Positions 8,598 to 18,121 are shown, counted from the first letter of the stretch. The stretch is DNA of 64,000 nt from Legionella longbeachae (GCF_004283175.1 NZ_RXNW01000004.1:1-64000); one strand, 5' to 3'. Program-made: numbers and translations. Notes: a model not told the origin generated them from the letters alone.

Positions 8598-9008
8598 ATG
8601 AAACGATTTTCGACCCTGTTTTTTTCTCAAAAAGAAGGCTCACTAAACTCTCATATAAAAGCCGAGGCCAATGTTCTGATTGATAAGAAATCTGGGGAAA
8701 ATAGGCCACCTCAACGAATCGTTGCAGAAGTTTATTTTCCAACAATTTCATTTTTAGGTTGCCCCTTCATTTGGTACTATTATTCGTCTCATGACCTGGC
8801 CATTTGGACAGGACATTTATACGACACACCGCGGGACAACTACAACTCAAGAGCCATGCTTACAAAACTACAAACTATCCCTGGAGTGAGCATTGAGAAT
8901 GGTGAAGCTGTAATTAGAAAGGCGGGTGATTTTTGTTTACAACATCAAATGAAATATATCTCATATGAAGAGTGCAATAACCTAAATGTCCCATTAAAAA
9001 AAATATAA
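8598..9008 (+). CDS. Hypothetical protein
   Basis: A 136-residue protein starting MKRFSTLFFSQKEG. An AAGGAAG ribosome site just upstream of the ATG at 8598 supports this start over an in-frame ATT/ATG further up (8505). It has an aromatic-rich middle (FLGCPFIWYYYSSHDLAIW) and no domain I recognise. It is divergent from the RT operon, with about 150 bp between the two, so it could be an unrelated gene or a divergently expressed partner. Confidence 0.5.
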   Translation: MKRFSTLFFSQKEGSLNSHIKAEANVLIDKKSGENRPPQRIVAEVYFPTISFLGCPFIWYYYSSHDLAIWTGHLYDTPRDNYNSRAMLTKLQTIPGVSIENGEAVIRKAGDFCLQHQMKYISYEECNNLNVPLKKI

Positions 9009-9033
9009 ACGAGACTCCTCTCTTTTGGCATAA

Positions 9034-10680
9034 TTATCTGGTTATTCCTGAATTTAATTGAGCCATAAATTCATAAGGACTTACCTGGTGCGAGAAATAA
9101 AATCCTTGCCCATACTTACACCCATAGTGTTGGAGTTGCTCCCTAATTTCTTGGTTTTCTACTCCATTGGCGAAAACATCTAATTCTAAAGTTTGTGCCA
9201 GTTTAATAATGGCTTCAACAAGTTTAGATTTTTTCTCGTCTTTAGTCATATTTAAAATTAGCGATTTTTCAATTTTTATTCTGTTGATAGGAAAATTAAC
9301 CAGATAAATAAAAGAAGAAAAACCGCTGCAAAAATCATGTATCGTTATATTAACACCTAGTCTGCTTAATTCGTTTAAAACGGGAATTGATTTTTCTTGA
9401 TCAGACAAACAGGCGCGCTCATCGAATTCTAATATTAAATATTGAGGCGCTATTTTATTTTCATTAAGTAAACTTTCTATAAAGCCAGGCAGTTTTTTAT
9501 CAATAGCATCTTTAATAGATAAGTTAATCGAAGAAAAAATTTTATGTCCTGCTTGATGCCAAAGGGCTAATTGTTGGGTGACATTGGTGAGCATAAACGA
9601 AGTTAATTGCTGGATTAAATTTGATCCCTCAATAAGAGAAATAAATTTTTCTGTACTAATTAATCCATATTTTTCATGTACAAAACTACCCATAGCTTCA
9701 GCGCCGATTATTTTACCGGTTGCCAGCTCAACTTCAGGTTGATAATAGATCTTAATCTCTTGGTTCTCTATGGATGCTTTTAGTCCACTCATTACAATCC
9801 TATTTGTCGTAAAATCGTCTTCCATATCTGGATTGTAAATTGCAAAGGGTTTGTCTTTCTTCCTTGCATGAAAAACGGCAGTGCGGGCATGATTTATTAA
9901 TGAAACATTATCTTCCCCCGCGTCAGGATAGATAGCGGCTCCTGCAGTGGTACTGATGGCTACATTAATTCCATCAACTGTAAAATTAAGATTTGTCGCA
10001 TCTATAATGGTATTTAATAACTTATTTAAATTAATATTTTTATTCAGCCTTGGTAACAATAAAGCAAACTCATCACCCTCTACTCGAGCTACACTATTGA
10101 TTCCCATAGTTGCCTCTAGCATAAAAGAGGTAATTAACATCTCTTTTAGTTTTTTAACAAATTCAATCAATACGCTATTGGAATTAAAATTACCAAAATT
10201 GCTGTGGATCGCTTTAAAATCATTTAATTTTAATAGAATTACTGCCAATTCATTCGATTTTTCAATTTTATTAATGGACTGAGTTATTTGTTCACCAAAC
10301 AAAAGTGCATTAGGCAACTGAGTAAAAAAATCGTGCTCACTTTCATATTTTAGTTTTGATTCGAGATCACCACTTTTATATCGAAGCTCCTCGGTTTTAT
10401 TCGCAACAAATGATTCTGCTGTATTGACTAACCCATGGCAAAACGATTGTCCCCAATAGGCAAAGAGAAAGGGGGTGAGGTCAAGCATCCAAATAGCTGG
10501 GTTGGTTGCTTGTGCTTTAATAAATCCCTCAAGATTAATCCATCCTGTCATTTGGTAGGACACAATAAGTGAAGCGAGCAAGATGCTACTAATGGCAATG
10601 CTTAGCCCTATATAAGCATATTTATTCACATATTCCTTTAAAATAATCGAACTTTGTGCAAGCTTGTAATTTATATCCAT
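9034..10680 (-). CDS. Membrane-anchored GGDEF/EAL-domain protein with degenerate motifs
   Basis: 548 aa. Two membrane segments near residues 20-45 and 60-80 precede a GGDEF-type domain (HDFFTQLPNALLF start) and an EAL-type domain. The GGDEF signature reads EGDEF, possibly still usable. The EAL domain departs from consensus at several sites: AEAMGS for EALxR, LEFDE for LEITE, HDFCSGFSSF for DDFGTGYSSL, and IKIEK where IKIDK is usual. Phosphodiesterase activity is therefore doubtful; it may bind c-di-GMP or act as a regulator (inference). It is convergent with the hypothetical gene at 8598-9008. Confidence 0.8.
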   Translation of the reverse strand: MDINYKLAQSSIILKEYVNKYAYIGLSIAISSILLASLIVSYQMTGWINLEGFIKAQATNPAIWMLDLTPFLFAYWGQSFCHGLVNTAESFVANKTEELRYKSGDLESKLKYESEHDFFTQLPNALLFGEQITQSINKIEKSNELAVILLKLNDFKAIHSNFGNFNSNSVLIEFVKKLKEMLITSFMLEATMGINSVARVEGDEFALLLPRLNKNINLNKLLNTIIDATNLNFTVDGINVAISTTAGAAIYPDAGEDNVSLINHARTAVFHARKKDKPFAIYNPDMEDDFTTNRIVMSGLKASIENQEIKIYYQPEVELATGKIIGAEAMGSFVHEKYGLISTEKFISLIEGSNLIQQLTSFMLTNVTQQLALWHQAGHKIFSSINLSIKDAIDKKLPGFIESLLNENKIAPQYLILEFDERACLSDQEKSIPVLNELSRLGVNITIHDFCSGFSSFIYLVNFPINRIKIEKSLILNMTKDEKKSKLVEAIIKLAQTLELDVFANGVENQEIREQLQHYGCKYGQGFYFSHQVSPYEFMAQLNSGITR

Positions 10681-10822
10681 ATGCCAATAGGAGCTATTTT
10701 TAACTATATTGATGTATTCGGCAGAAGATATAATTACTTTAAAAATTTTTATACAGTCTTATGTGGATAAGAATAATCTATTGTATCTAATCTATAGATA
10801 CAGTGCTTTTTCCGTAATCCTG

Positions 10823-10847
10823 CCGCAAAAAATCTTGTTTTTTGCGG
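10823..10847. terminator. Perfect stem-loop CCGCAAAAAA/TTTTTTGCGG
   Basis: A 10-bp perfect inverted repeat (CCGCAAAAAA at 10823-10832 and TTTTTTGCGG at 10838-10847) with a 5-nt loop. The run of T in the 3' arm makes it terminator-like on either strand. It lies inside an open frame starting at 10709, which argues that the upstream part of that frame is not coding. Confidence 0.45.
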
Positions 10848-10861
10848 GTTACAAAAAAGAA

Positions 10862-11014
10862 ATGGGCATTTTTTATTATGTTCATGCAGCAGGGGATAAC
10901 TTAAGTAATAGCCCTAATTCAACGAATAGTAATTCCAATATTAATACTACTCCTAGCCCAGAAACGAATCCTCCTCCGGGAATTAACTCTAATCCAGGCC
11001 CCCCCCTATTTTAA
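10862..11014 (+). pseudogene. Small Asn/Ser/Pro-rich open frame ending at a poly-C tract
   Basis: A short frame (MGIFYYVHAAGDNLSNSP...) with striking low complexity rich in N, S, T and P. It stops at 11014, just after an 8-C run (10999-11006). If one C were added the frame would continue for another dozen codons (ILRTNSSPDTSY then stop) with the same composition. The gene may therefore be frameshifted, phase-variable, or affected by a sequencing error in the run. There is no ribosome site better than an A-rich stretch. Coding status is uncertain. Confidence 0.3.
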
Positions 11015-11513
11015 GAACTAATTCTAGTCCGGATACCAGCTACTAATTGGGCTTACATGAATTTTAAAAAATTGGGTTACTGCTCTAGAGGGAGCATTGC
11101 TAGTGGTGTAAGGGGGGCGTCATTTTCGTAAACGCAGAAATTCGTTCAATCCCTGTTTCGATCTGACGGCTAATTTTGCCATATAGCATTATTAATAGGC
11201 TGAATGTTGATGACTACAACTTTCTAATGAGGGTGATTTTTATTGGGAACAGAAAAATCTCAAATTTCTTTTCCTAATAAAAATCACCGCATTTTATAGT
11301 TTTTCATGATTAATATTTCTTGATTAAACAATGAATTACTTTTTACCTATATAAGGAGTTTGTTTTTACTTTTAACCATGTGGCTTAATTTAATTCAATT
11401 TTGAACCATAAAAAATATCTTTACACCCTGATTTGTTTCTGTTAACAATAAATTGCTGCCTTTTAGCGAAGAGTTGTAATGGATTTACTTGTCTTTACAA
11501 AGGAGTTAAAATT
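11015..11513. other. Gene-free gap upstream of the large protease
   Basis: About 500 bp without a supported gene. It holds the long stem-loop at 11232-11288 and an AT-rich leader that ends in the AAGGAG ribosome site of the protease gene. An open frame over 11433-11513 is only an upstream extension of that gene and lacks its own ribosome site. Confidence 0.5.
11232..11288. repeat. Long stem-loop with 18-bp arms
   Basis: GGTGATTTTTATTGGGAA (11232-11249) pairs with TTCCTAATAAAAATCACC (11271-11288), all 18 positions pairing if one G-U is allowed. The loop bases (AGAAAAAT with ATTTCTT) can extend the stem further. It sits about 230 bp upstream of the protease start. It could be a terminator, a small mobile repeat or a regulatory RNA hairpin; nothing here decides between them. 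Confidence 0.55.
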
Positions 11514-14500
11514 ATGCCCAAAGATAGAATGGATATCGACGAAGGTTCTAAGGAAAAAGACCTCAAAAAGGAAAAAAAAGTTCAACAAAGCAATACCGAT
11601 ACCTCTCCCCCCCATGATTCTGAAACTGGCAAACATAACAAACAATTTACGGCACATGATTTCTCGCATCTTGCAGAGAATGAACATTTTCGTTATGCAC
11701 CAAATAGCAAAAAAATAGGTCATGCGGTGATCACTAAAGAGGGTGATCAAACTGTTGCACTCCAATATGAGCTTCCTTCGGTTGATGATGAAGAAACACC
11801 CACAGTTCGTCCTTTGGTTAATATTGAGGCGATTGAGCCTTTCCGGGGTATGCATCGATTTAGGGCTCAAACACCCGATGGCCATACCCCGATGTATGCA
11901 AAACGATTTATTCAAGGAAAAGTAGGAGAGAATGAAAACGAAGAGCCCATTCAAATAGCCTGTTTTTCTCCTTCTCCCGAAGAGGGTAAGCAACCTTTTT
12001 GGGGGTCAATTAAAGAAACACCTTTATTTCGAGATGATCTTCCCAAATCAGTAAAGAAAGATTTAAAGAAAGATTTGGCAGAAATGGAGCTTGTCACTAA
12101 AGGTGGGGATGTATTAACGGTTGAGCATGATTCCGTTCCACAACGCGATCTTATTAAAACAAGAACTCCTGATCAAAATACAGTGATGGGGGAATCAGCT
12201 CGCGATGCTTATGAGCATTTTTTTGACAAAATGACCAGTGAGCTGCATCCAGAGATGAAAAAACGGTTACAACGCGCCTTTAAAGCAGATATTAAAGATA
12301 ATTTTTATAAAAACAGCTTTCGCCCTGAGTGGTTACATCTTAAAGGTTGGTCATTAATGCCAATGAGTATGAATCCACAAACTAAAGATAACTTGGGTGC
12401 CGCGCCAAAATGGGCAAATACCCAAATGATGATTTTGGAGCGAATTATCAAATGGTTCGCTATAAATGCCCCAGACTCCTTATTAACAATTAAACCTAGA
12501 TTTGAGATGTTGCTTGATTCTGAAGTGGTGAAGCATATTGATTTTGATGTGAAAATTAAAATAAAAGAACGATATGTAGAATTGATGCAATCCATAGATC
12601 CCTTTCTCGCTTATCCTTTATTTCCTAAAGCATCTGATTTAGCACAGGGGGCTGGAGTAACTTATAATATTTTAAATAAGATCGATCCGGTAAGCAAACA
12701 AGTTGTTAAAGGTGTTAAATCAAAAAGTGATGAACATGGTTCGTCTAAAAAAGGCACATCTATATTAACACAAACTCAAGCAAGCAAAACTAATGCAATA
12801 AAAGTACCCTCCTCTCAACAAGAGACCTCTTTAGGTAGAAAAAGAAGGCGAGATGCAGATGCTGAAGATGCTTTCGAAAGAAGTGCTCCAAATCCCAAAC
12901 GAGTTGCCGTGGAAAACCAGGAAGCAAGACAGCCACATGAAACAATGAGTGACAAACCAAGTTCGCTTAATCGAAAAAGAAGGCGAAGGGAAGATAGTGA
13001 CGATGAGTTCTTCGAGCCACCAGTTAGAAAACGGGTCAAGTTCCCCACTCATAATCAACATGAACGTTCTGTGGTGCAAATTTATTCTGATTTTTTCGTT
13101 GCCGATTATGATAATCCCTGGCGAGGCCCAGAATCATCTGCTTGCTCAGGTTCCGGTTTTATTGTTCAAGATCCCTCCTCCGGAAAAAAATACGTTATGA
13201 CTAATGCTCATGTAGCGGAAAATACAACGTTTCTTCAAGTACGGTTAGCAAATAACCGTATCAAAAAATATGAAGCAAAGGTTAAATGTGTTTCATATCA
13301 GTGTGATTTAGCCTTATTAGAGGTTGATGATCCTGAGTTTGAGGAACTTGTAGACCCGGTAGAGTTGGGTGAAATGGTGAGTCTGCGGGATAGGATCATG
13401 GTTGTTGGCTTCCCTATGGGGGGTACAGAAATATCCCTTTCCAAAGGTATCGTGTCACGTATTCAAGTGGATGGTTACTCCATGAGTGGCCAAAATTTGT
13501 TACAAGCACAAGTGGATGCAGCAATTAACCCAGGGAATAGTGGTGGACCAGTATTTATAGGAAACAAAGTAGTTGGAGTTGCTTTTCAAGGATATGGTGG
13601 ACATCAAGGATTGAACTATATTATTCCCGTTCCTATTATGGAGCATTTTTTAATCGAAGCATTTAGTAACAAGAAATATCGCGGATTTCCAACTCTTCCT
13701 ATTGTTACCGAACAAATCGAAAATGTCCATGAACGTGAATTTTATAAGATGGGTAAACGATCGGGCATTCGAATTTTAAAAGCAGACAATTTATCGGATG
13801 CATTTAATAAGCTAAAACCCGACGATATTATACTTGCTATTGATGGATTACCGATTTCAAATGAAGGTACGGTCGATATTCCAGGGATTGGGAATTGTAT
13901 CGATTATTTTCATGTGACGCAGTCTAAATTTATTGGCGATACGGTCAGGCTCAATATTTTACGCAAGAAAGATAATGGCGAGGGAGTTGAGGAATTAGAG
14001 ATTGATGTTGTTTTGGACACTATCTTGGGGGATACCGAAAAAGTATCAGTCTCAGAGCACGATAAAATGCCCACTTATTACATAAACTCTGGAATTTGTT
14101 TTGTTCCGCTGACACGTAATTACATGGAAGGCAATGGCTGTGAATTTGAAGAGATGCATTTGGTCGAAGAGAATTGTTCCTTACCTGACGCACCCAAGAA
14201 AAATCCCACCGATCAAATTATTGTGATCAATACAATCCTTAACTGTAAAGAAACACAAGGTTATGAAAAGCATATTCGTGGAATTGTTAAAGAAATTAAT
14301 GGCAAACCGATTAACAACATTCATGATGTTGTACGTGTTATGGAAGACAATAAAGATAAAAGACATGTGATTTCACTGGCTTCAAAATCAAAAATTGTTA
14401 TCCCTAACATGTCTGCTCCAGAACATGCCAAGTTATTAAAACGTAATCATATAGCTCACGATCGATCTGCGGATTTAGACTGGATGTTTGTTGATTCCAA

Positions 14501-15635
14501 AGATTCTTCACCTGTAACTGTTTCAAAAAAATCAGAATTATACGTAGAAGAAATGGAGTTAACACAATCAGGAATGCATGCTCTTTTTGCCCGCATGGGA
14601 TATCCAGAAATTATTAGTGGCTCCATTTATAATGGTAATCCTACACTTAATTTAGATGCCCTGAATCGTCAAGGGTTTATGCCTATATTAGCCGATGTTG
14701 ACCAGAGAAACGTTTCTGGCCATTGGATTATGTTAATGCAAGGCCATGGTAATCGATACTTCATTTTTGATCCTTTAGGACAGGAATCAGGTAAAAATTA
14801 TGTGGAATGTTTAGCAAGCCAATTACCTCAGGGAGCCAGGCTTTCTGTTATTCCGAATGCCAAAGGATTAAATAGAGGATTATGTGGGTATTGGGTTGCA
14901 TCAACAGGTTTGAGGGCTTATGCCGCATTAAATCAAAAGACCTCACCAAGCCTGGAGAAACTTGGTCAAAAGGTTACTGAGGAGATGCAAGCTGAGTTAG
15001 CCAATAATGGATTCATGAAAATTATAACCTGGTTGCAATCGGTGTCCGAAAAATTTACAGGCTCTCCATCAGCAAAACCAATTGATGCACGAGATTTAAG
15101 GCAAGAAAGTGAAGCAGAGCTACAGCGACCTAAAATTTTAAGCCCTATTCCCATAAAACCGGTCTCGTTGGGCCTCTTTGGCAAACACCCTGCAAAAATT
15201 GAGCAAAAAGAAGCCAATACAAAACGAAGGCGAATTATTGAATCAGATGAAGAGGAAACTGAGGAAGTGAAAAGCCTGTCATCGGGTAAGGAAGAAGGTG
15301 GGTTAACGAGGGACATGTTACCTGGTTTAAAACGCTGGCAACAAAAAATAGAGGAGTTGGAGGAGCGTTATAAAGATCTTCCAGAGGATGAAGAAGAGGA
15401 TGAGGAATATGTTAACTCCTCTGAGGGTTCAGAATATTCTGATGAGGAAGAAAGTGAAGCTGACGAAAATAGTATGGATCTAGGGGATTCAGATTCAGAA
15501 GAGATCGCCGAAGTACAAGTGAAAAATAAATCTTCTAACAGAGCACGTCTTCATGGTCATGGATTTTTCAGACCTACCTCTATGGATGTTGACACTAATG
15601 CTGAACAGAATCAGAAACGATTCCAATACAAATAA
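11514..15635 (+). CDS. Large dual-protease effector candidate: DegP-like serine protease + clan CE-like cysteine protease, with NLS-like clusters
   Basis: 1373 aa from the ATG at 11514 (AAGGAG 8 nt upstream). Residues ~1-430 are uncharacterised. Basic clusters follow: GRKRRRD (~441), NRKRRRRED (~485), VRKRVKF (~504) and later KRRRIIESDEEE (~1236), all like nuclear-localisation signals beside acidic tracts. Residues ~520-720 are a trypsin/DegP-like domain with a full triad: H566 (TNAHVA), D598 (CDLALL), S676 (GNSGGP). PDZ-like segments follow (~750-960). Residues ~1030-1140 carry H1070 (SGHWIML), D1086 (FDPLGQ) and C1124 (NRGLCGYW), the order and spacing of Ulp1/SidE-type clan CE peptidases, though the usual oxyanion Gln is Gly. 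The tail is very acidic. Inferred: a translocated effector acting on host, perhaps nuclear, proteins. Confidence 0.8.
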   Translation: MPKDRMDIDEGSKEKDLKKEKKVQQSNTDTSPPHDSETGKHNKQFTAHDFSHLAENEHFRYAPNSKKIGHAVITKEGDQTVALQYELPSVDDEETPTVRPLVNIEAIEPFRGMHRFRAQTPDGHTPMYAKRFIQGKVGENENEEPIQIACFSPSPEEGKQPFWGSIKETPLFRDDLPKSVKKDLKKDLAEMELVTKGGDVLTVEHDSVPQRDLIKTRTPDQNTVMGESARDAYEHFFDKMTSELHPEMKKRLQRAFKADIKDNFYKNSFRPEWLHLKGWSLMPMSMNPQTKDNLGAAPKWANTQMMILERIIKWFAINAPDSLLTIKPRFEMLLDSEVVKHIDFDVKIKIKERYVELMQSIDPFLAYPLFPKASDLAQGAGVTYNILNKIDPVSKQVVKGVKSKSDEHGSSKKGTSILTQTQASKTNAIKVPSSQQETSLGRKRRRDADAEDAFERSAPNPKRVAVENQEARQPHETMSDKPSSLNRKRRRREDSDDEFFEPPVRKRVKFPTHNQHERSVVQIYSDFFVADYDNPWRGPESSACSGSGFIVQDPSSGKKYVMTNAHVAENTTFLQVRLANNRIKKYEAKVKCVSYQCDLALLEVDDPEFEELVDPVELGEMVSLRDRIMVVGFPMGGTEISLSKGIVSRIQVDGYSMSGQNLLQAQVDAAINPGNSGGPVFIGNKVVGVAFQGYGGHQGLNYIIPVPIMEHFLIEAFSNKKYRGFPTLPIVTEQIENVHEREFYKMGKRSGIRILKADNLSDAFNKLKPDDIILAIDGLPISNEGTVDIPGIGNCIDYFHVTQSKFIGDTVRLNILRKKDNGEGVEELEIDVVLDTILGDTEKVSVSEHDKMPTYYINSGICFVPLTRNYMEGNGCEFEEMHLVEENCSLPDAPKKNPTDQIIVINTILNCKETQGYEKHIRGIVKEINGKPINNIHDVVRVMEDNKDKRHVISLASKSKIVIPNMSAPEHAKLLKRNHIAHDRSADLDWMFVDSKDSSPVTVSKKSELYVEEMELTQSGMHALFARMGYPEIISGSIYNGNPTLNLDALNRQGFMPILADVDQRNVSGHWIMLMQGHGNRYFIFDPLGQESGKNYVECLASQLPQGARLSVIPNAKGLNRGLCGYWVASTGLRAYAALNQKTSPSLEKLGQKVTEEMQAELANNGFMKIITWLQSVSEKFTGSPSAKPIDARDLRQESEAELQRPKILSPIPIKPVSLGLFGKHPAKIEQKEANTKRRRIIESDEEETEEVKSLSSGKEEGGLTRDMLPGLKRWQQKIEELEERYKDLPEDEEEDEEYVNSSEGSEYSDEEESEADENSMDLGDSDSEEIAEVQVKNKSSNRARLHGHGFFRPTSMDVDTNAEQNQKRFQYK

Positions 15636-15650
15636 TCCATTTCTATATTG

Positions 15651-15682
15651 CGCTGGGTAAATCAAGCCCAGCGTATTTTTAT
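15651..15682 (+). terminator. Intrinsic terminator after the protease gene
   Basis: CGCTGGG (15651-15657) and CCCAGCG (15667-15673) form a 7-bp GC-rich stem with a 9-nt loop, followed by TATTTTTATT. It lies 15 nt after the protease stop, so the next gene probably has its own promoter. Confidence 0.8.
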
Positions 15683-15703
15683 TGAATGATGTAGGGGGTA
15701 GCG

Positions 15704-16672
15704 ATGTATCAAAAAATTATGGAAATAAAAAATTTTCGAGAAGCCTTGAAAGACATTCATTTTGATACCTGGGTGTTGTTGGATCTCGATAATACGGTCA
15801 TGACTCCTAAAATTGCATTTGGAGGAGATGCATGGTTTGAAGGCTTATTTTCTCATGTCTCTCAAAAAAAAATTGAAGCGGTTATTGCTCAACCATCACT
15901 AATGTCGGTTTATAATTCAGCACAGCAATTTGTACGCACTACGGCAGTAGAGCCAAAGATGGTGGATATCATTAGAGCATTGCAAGATATTGGTATTCCT
16001 GTCATTGGATTAACCGCACGTGGATATTCGATTCGACACCAGACATTGAGGCAGCTAGCTGATATGGGCGTTGATTTTTCACGAAACAGTATTGTTGCTG
16101 ATGATGACTCCTCATGCCAGGGAGGCGTTATTTTTTGTGCAGGCGGTGATAAAGGAGAAAATTTAAATTCGTTTTTATCGCGATTAGGGCGTATTCCCCG
16201 CCATATTGTGATGCTTGACGATAAGAAAAAACACCTGGAACGGGTGATGTTTGCTTTGAAACCATTAGGAATTCATTTTAGTGGATTTCGTTATGGCTAT
16301 CTTGATGAAGAAGTAAAACAGTTTAGTATGGAAACAGCGAACATTCAGTTGGCCCATTTATGGGAGTGGCTATCAGCTACGGTACAAGAAGATGTAAAAA
16401 AATTAAAACTTATTGCTGAAGAACTTATAGGTACTTTAAGTCCATTAGTTTATTCAGAGAGTTTTTTTCATCCTGAACATCCCCTGCATTCTGTTTTGTC
16501 ACAACCGCACGCGAAAGAGCCTTCACAAGAAAAGCATTCCAAATTACCGAAACGCTCACTAAGTGTTTCTTCATTTTTTTCCAAGGGAAATCAAGTAGAG
16601 ACAACATCCCCGCAATGGATGAAAACAGAGACAGATGGGCCTATCGATAAGAATCTAACCTTATCCATATGA
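15704..16672 (+). CDS. DUF2608 / HAD-like family protein
   Basis: 322 aa protein with a HAD-phosphatase-like core: VLLDLDNTVMTP (DxDxT nucleophile motif, residues ~27-36), PVIGLTARGYSIR (motif II region), and HIVMLDDKKKHLE (DD motif, ~165-177). These features and the order match DUF2608, common in Legionella. Residues beyond ~230 are an uncharacterised tail that ends KNLTLSI. No GGAG-type site precedes the ATG beyond GGGGGTAG 5 nt upstream. It may be an effector phosphatase (inference). Its core resembles the N-terminus of the giant gene at 59880. Confidence 0.7.
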   Translation: MYQKIMEIKNFREALKDIHFDTWVLLDLDNTVMTPKIAFGGDAWFEGLFSHVSQKKIEAVIAQPSLMSVYNSAQQFVRTTAVEPKMVDIIRALQDIGIPVIGLTARGYSIRHQTLRQLADMGVDFSRNSIVADDDSSCQGGVIFCAGGDKGENLNSFLSRLGRIPRHIVMLDDKKKHLERVMFALKPLGIHFSGFRYGYLDEEVKQFSMETANIQLAHLWEWLSATVQEDVKKLKLIAEELIGTLSPLVYSESFFHPEHPLHSVLSQPHAKEPSQEKHSKLPKRSLSVSSFFSKGNQVETTSPQWMKTETDGPIDKNLTLSI

Positions 16673-16957
16673 ACTAGTAGAGAAAATTACTATTGAAATG
16701 GGTAGCTCAGACGGCAAAAGCTACCTGAAAAATAACAAAAATAGCTAACCCAGGATTTGATAGGCGGTAATGAAATAATAATGGTACGATGAGTGTTCAG
16801 ATTCGGTGCTCAATTCAGGGAGGATATTTACCAGAGCCTTGATATATTCTGAGTTGCACAACCTTGTCCTGGCCTGTGCACGTTTTTATTTTCTTGACTT
16901 TGGGTATTTAATCTAGTTAATCTGTGATTGATTTTTTATCATTCAAGAGTATCTATT
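16673..16957. other. Short intergenic region, nothing clear
   Basis: About 285 bp between two plus-strand genes. I see no gene, strong hairpin or repeat here. Confidence 0.4.
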
Positions 16958-18121
16958 ATGCTAAAGGACTGGCAAATAAAATTTCCATACAGTTTTGCAC
17001 CATTTCCAAATCTTTTTATCGAATTAGATTTTGAACAACAAGAAACTTTATCTCAATTATTGCATTTAACAGAACAAGCGGGTGTGGGATTACTCAATGG
17101 TGATACTGTTTTTCAAATACTAAATCATTCTTCTTATTTATCAGAATTAACCTATCTCATTATTTTACTTAATGATCTTAAATGTTTGGATAAATACATG
17201 CTGAATCATTTATTCACTCATCATTATTTACCAGACTTGCAAGAGAGTATTGATGTTCTTTCTAATCACACGAGGCTCACCTCCGATGTGGTAAAATTTT
17301 TATTTTCCGTCAGAAATCCGCAAGATTGTGTCGGTTTTATGATGCGCTCGCTCCAAAAAGGAACAGGGTTACCTGACATTTTGGATTACTTATCGCAACA
17401 TGTCACACTGGAAGGGGTAAATCGTGCGTTAACTCTCTTTGATCTAAGTGGTTATCGCTATACGCCGGAACATTTCCCCAAATTTAGCGTCATAGCCAAG
17501 GTACTTGCAAATCCTTTATGCCAAACTATTTTTGATTCTCGGTGGCGTAGTTTTTCAGATTATACGGAAATTTCAGAGCCCTTAAATTCTACGGATGCGG
17601 ATGAAATTATAAATCAACTTATTGGTTTGGTTGCTGAAGAGGATAAGATACGCACCTTTTTTGATTTTTTTGCATCATTGCGCCCGTTTCCCCCAAGTCA
17701 AAAATACATTGTGGATATAAATATTGAAGATAAGGTTACGACAGCATTGATGAGCTTTTGCAAATCAAAAATCGCAGCAATTGCAAGTAATGAAGACTCT
17801 TTGCAGGTTCAAGCAATGATAACAACCTTAAGAAAAAAAGGTGGCGATAATGCTATTTTTGATACAATAAAGTATGAGGTAGCAAGTGATATAGAATTGG
17901 AAGATTTATATTCTATGCGCAAATACGAAGATCTTATGGATGAAATTTGGTCGGCACTTAATCAACCTCAACCTCACCTGGAAACTTTTGAAGATACATT
18001 TCATGAGCGCAGGGAGTATCCAGGTTTTTTTGCCAAAGCATTAAGATTTCAAACGGCTACAGTCTCTCAGAATAAGATGGATATCGAACAAAAAGATAAA
18101 ATGAATAATCTCTCAATATAA
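16958..18121 (+). CDS. Uncharacterised protein, possible effector
   Basis: 387 aa from the ATG at 16958 (AAGAG a few bases upstream); ten extra upstream codons lack support. It is soluble and helix-rich, with no domain I recognise. The C-terminus (KMDIEQKDKMNNLSI) is polar and acidic/basic-mixed, as in many Dot/Icm substrates, and its last residues resemble the LTLSI end of the neighbouring DUF2608 protein. An effector role is inferred only from context. Confidence 0.6.
   Translation: MLKDWQIKFPYSFAPFPNLFIELDFEQQETLSQLLHLTEQAGVGLLNGDTVFQILNHSSYLSELTYLIILLNDLKCLDKYMLNHLFTHHYLPDLQESIDVLSNHTRLTSDVVKFLFSVRNPQDCVGFMMRSLQKGTGLPDILDYLSQHVTLEGVNRALTLFDLSGYRYTPEHFPKFSVIAKVLANPLCQTIFDSRWRSFSDYTEISEPLNSTDADEIINQLIGLVAEEDKIRTFFDFFASLRPFPPSQKYIVDINIEDKVTTALMSFCKSKIAAIASNEDSLQVQAMITTLRKKGGDNAIFDTIKYEVASDIELEDLYSMRKYEDLMDEIWSALNQPQPHLETFEDTFHERREYPGFFAKALRFQTATVSQNKMDIEQKDKMNNLSI

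Noticed and set aside
10709-10861. Upstream part of the Asn/Ser/Pro-rich frame
   Set aside because: It contains a perfect terminator-like hairpin and its residues differ in style from the rest; only the part from 10862 might be coding.
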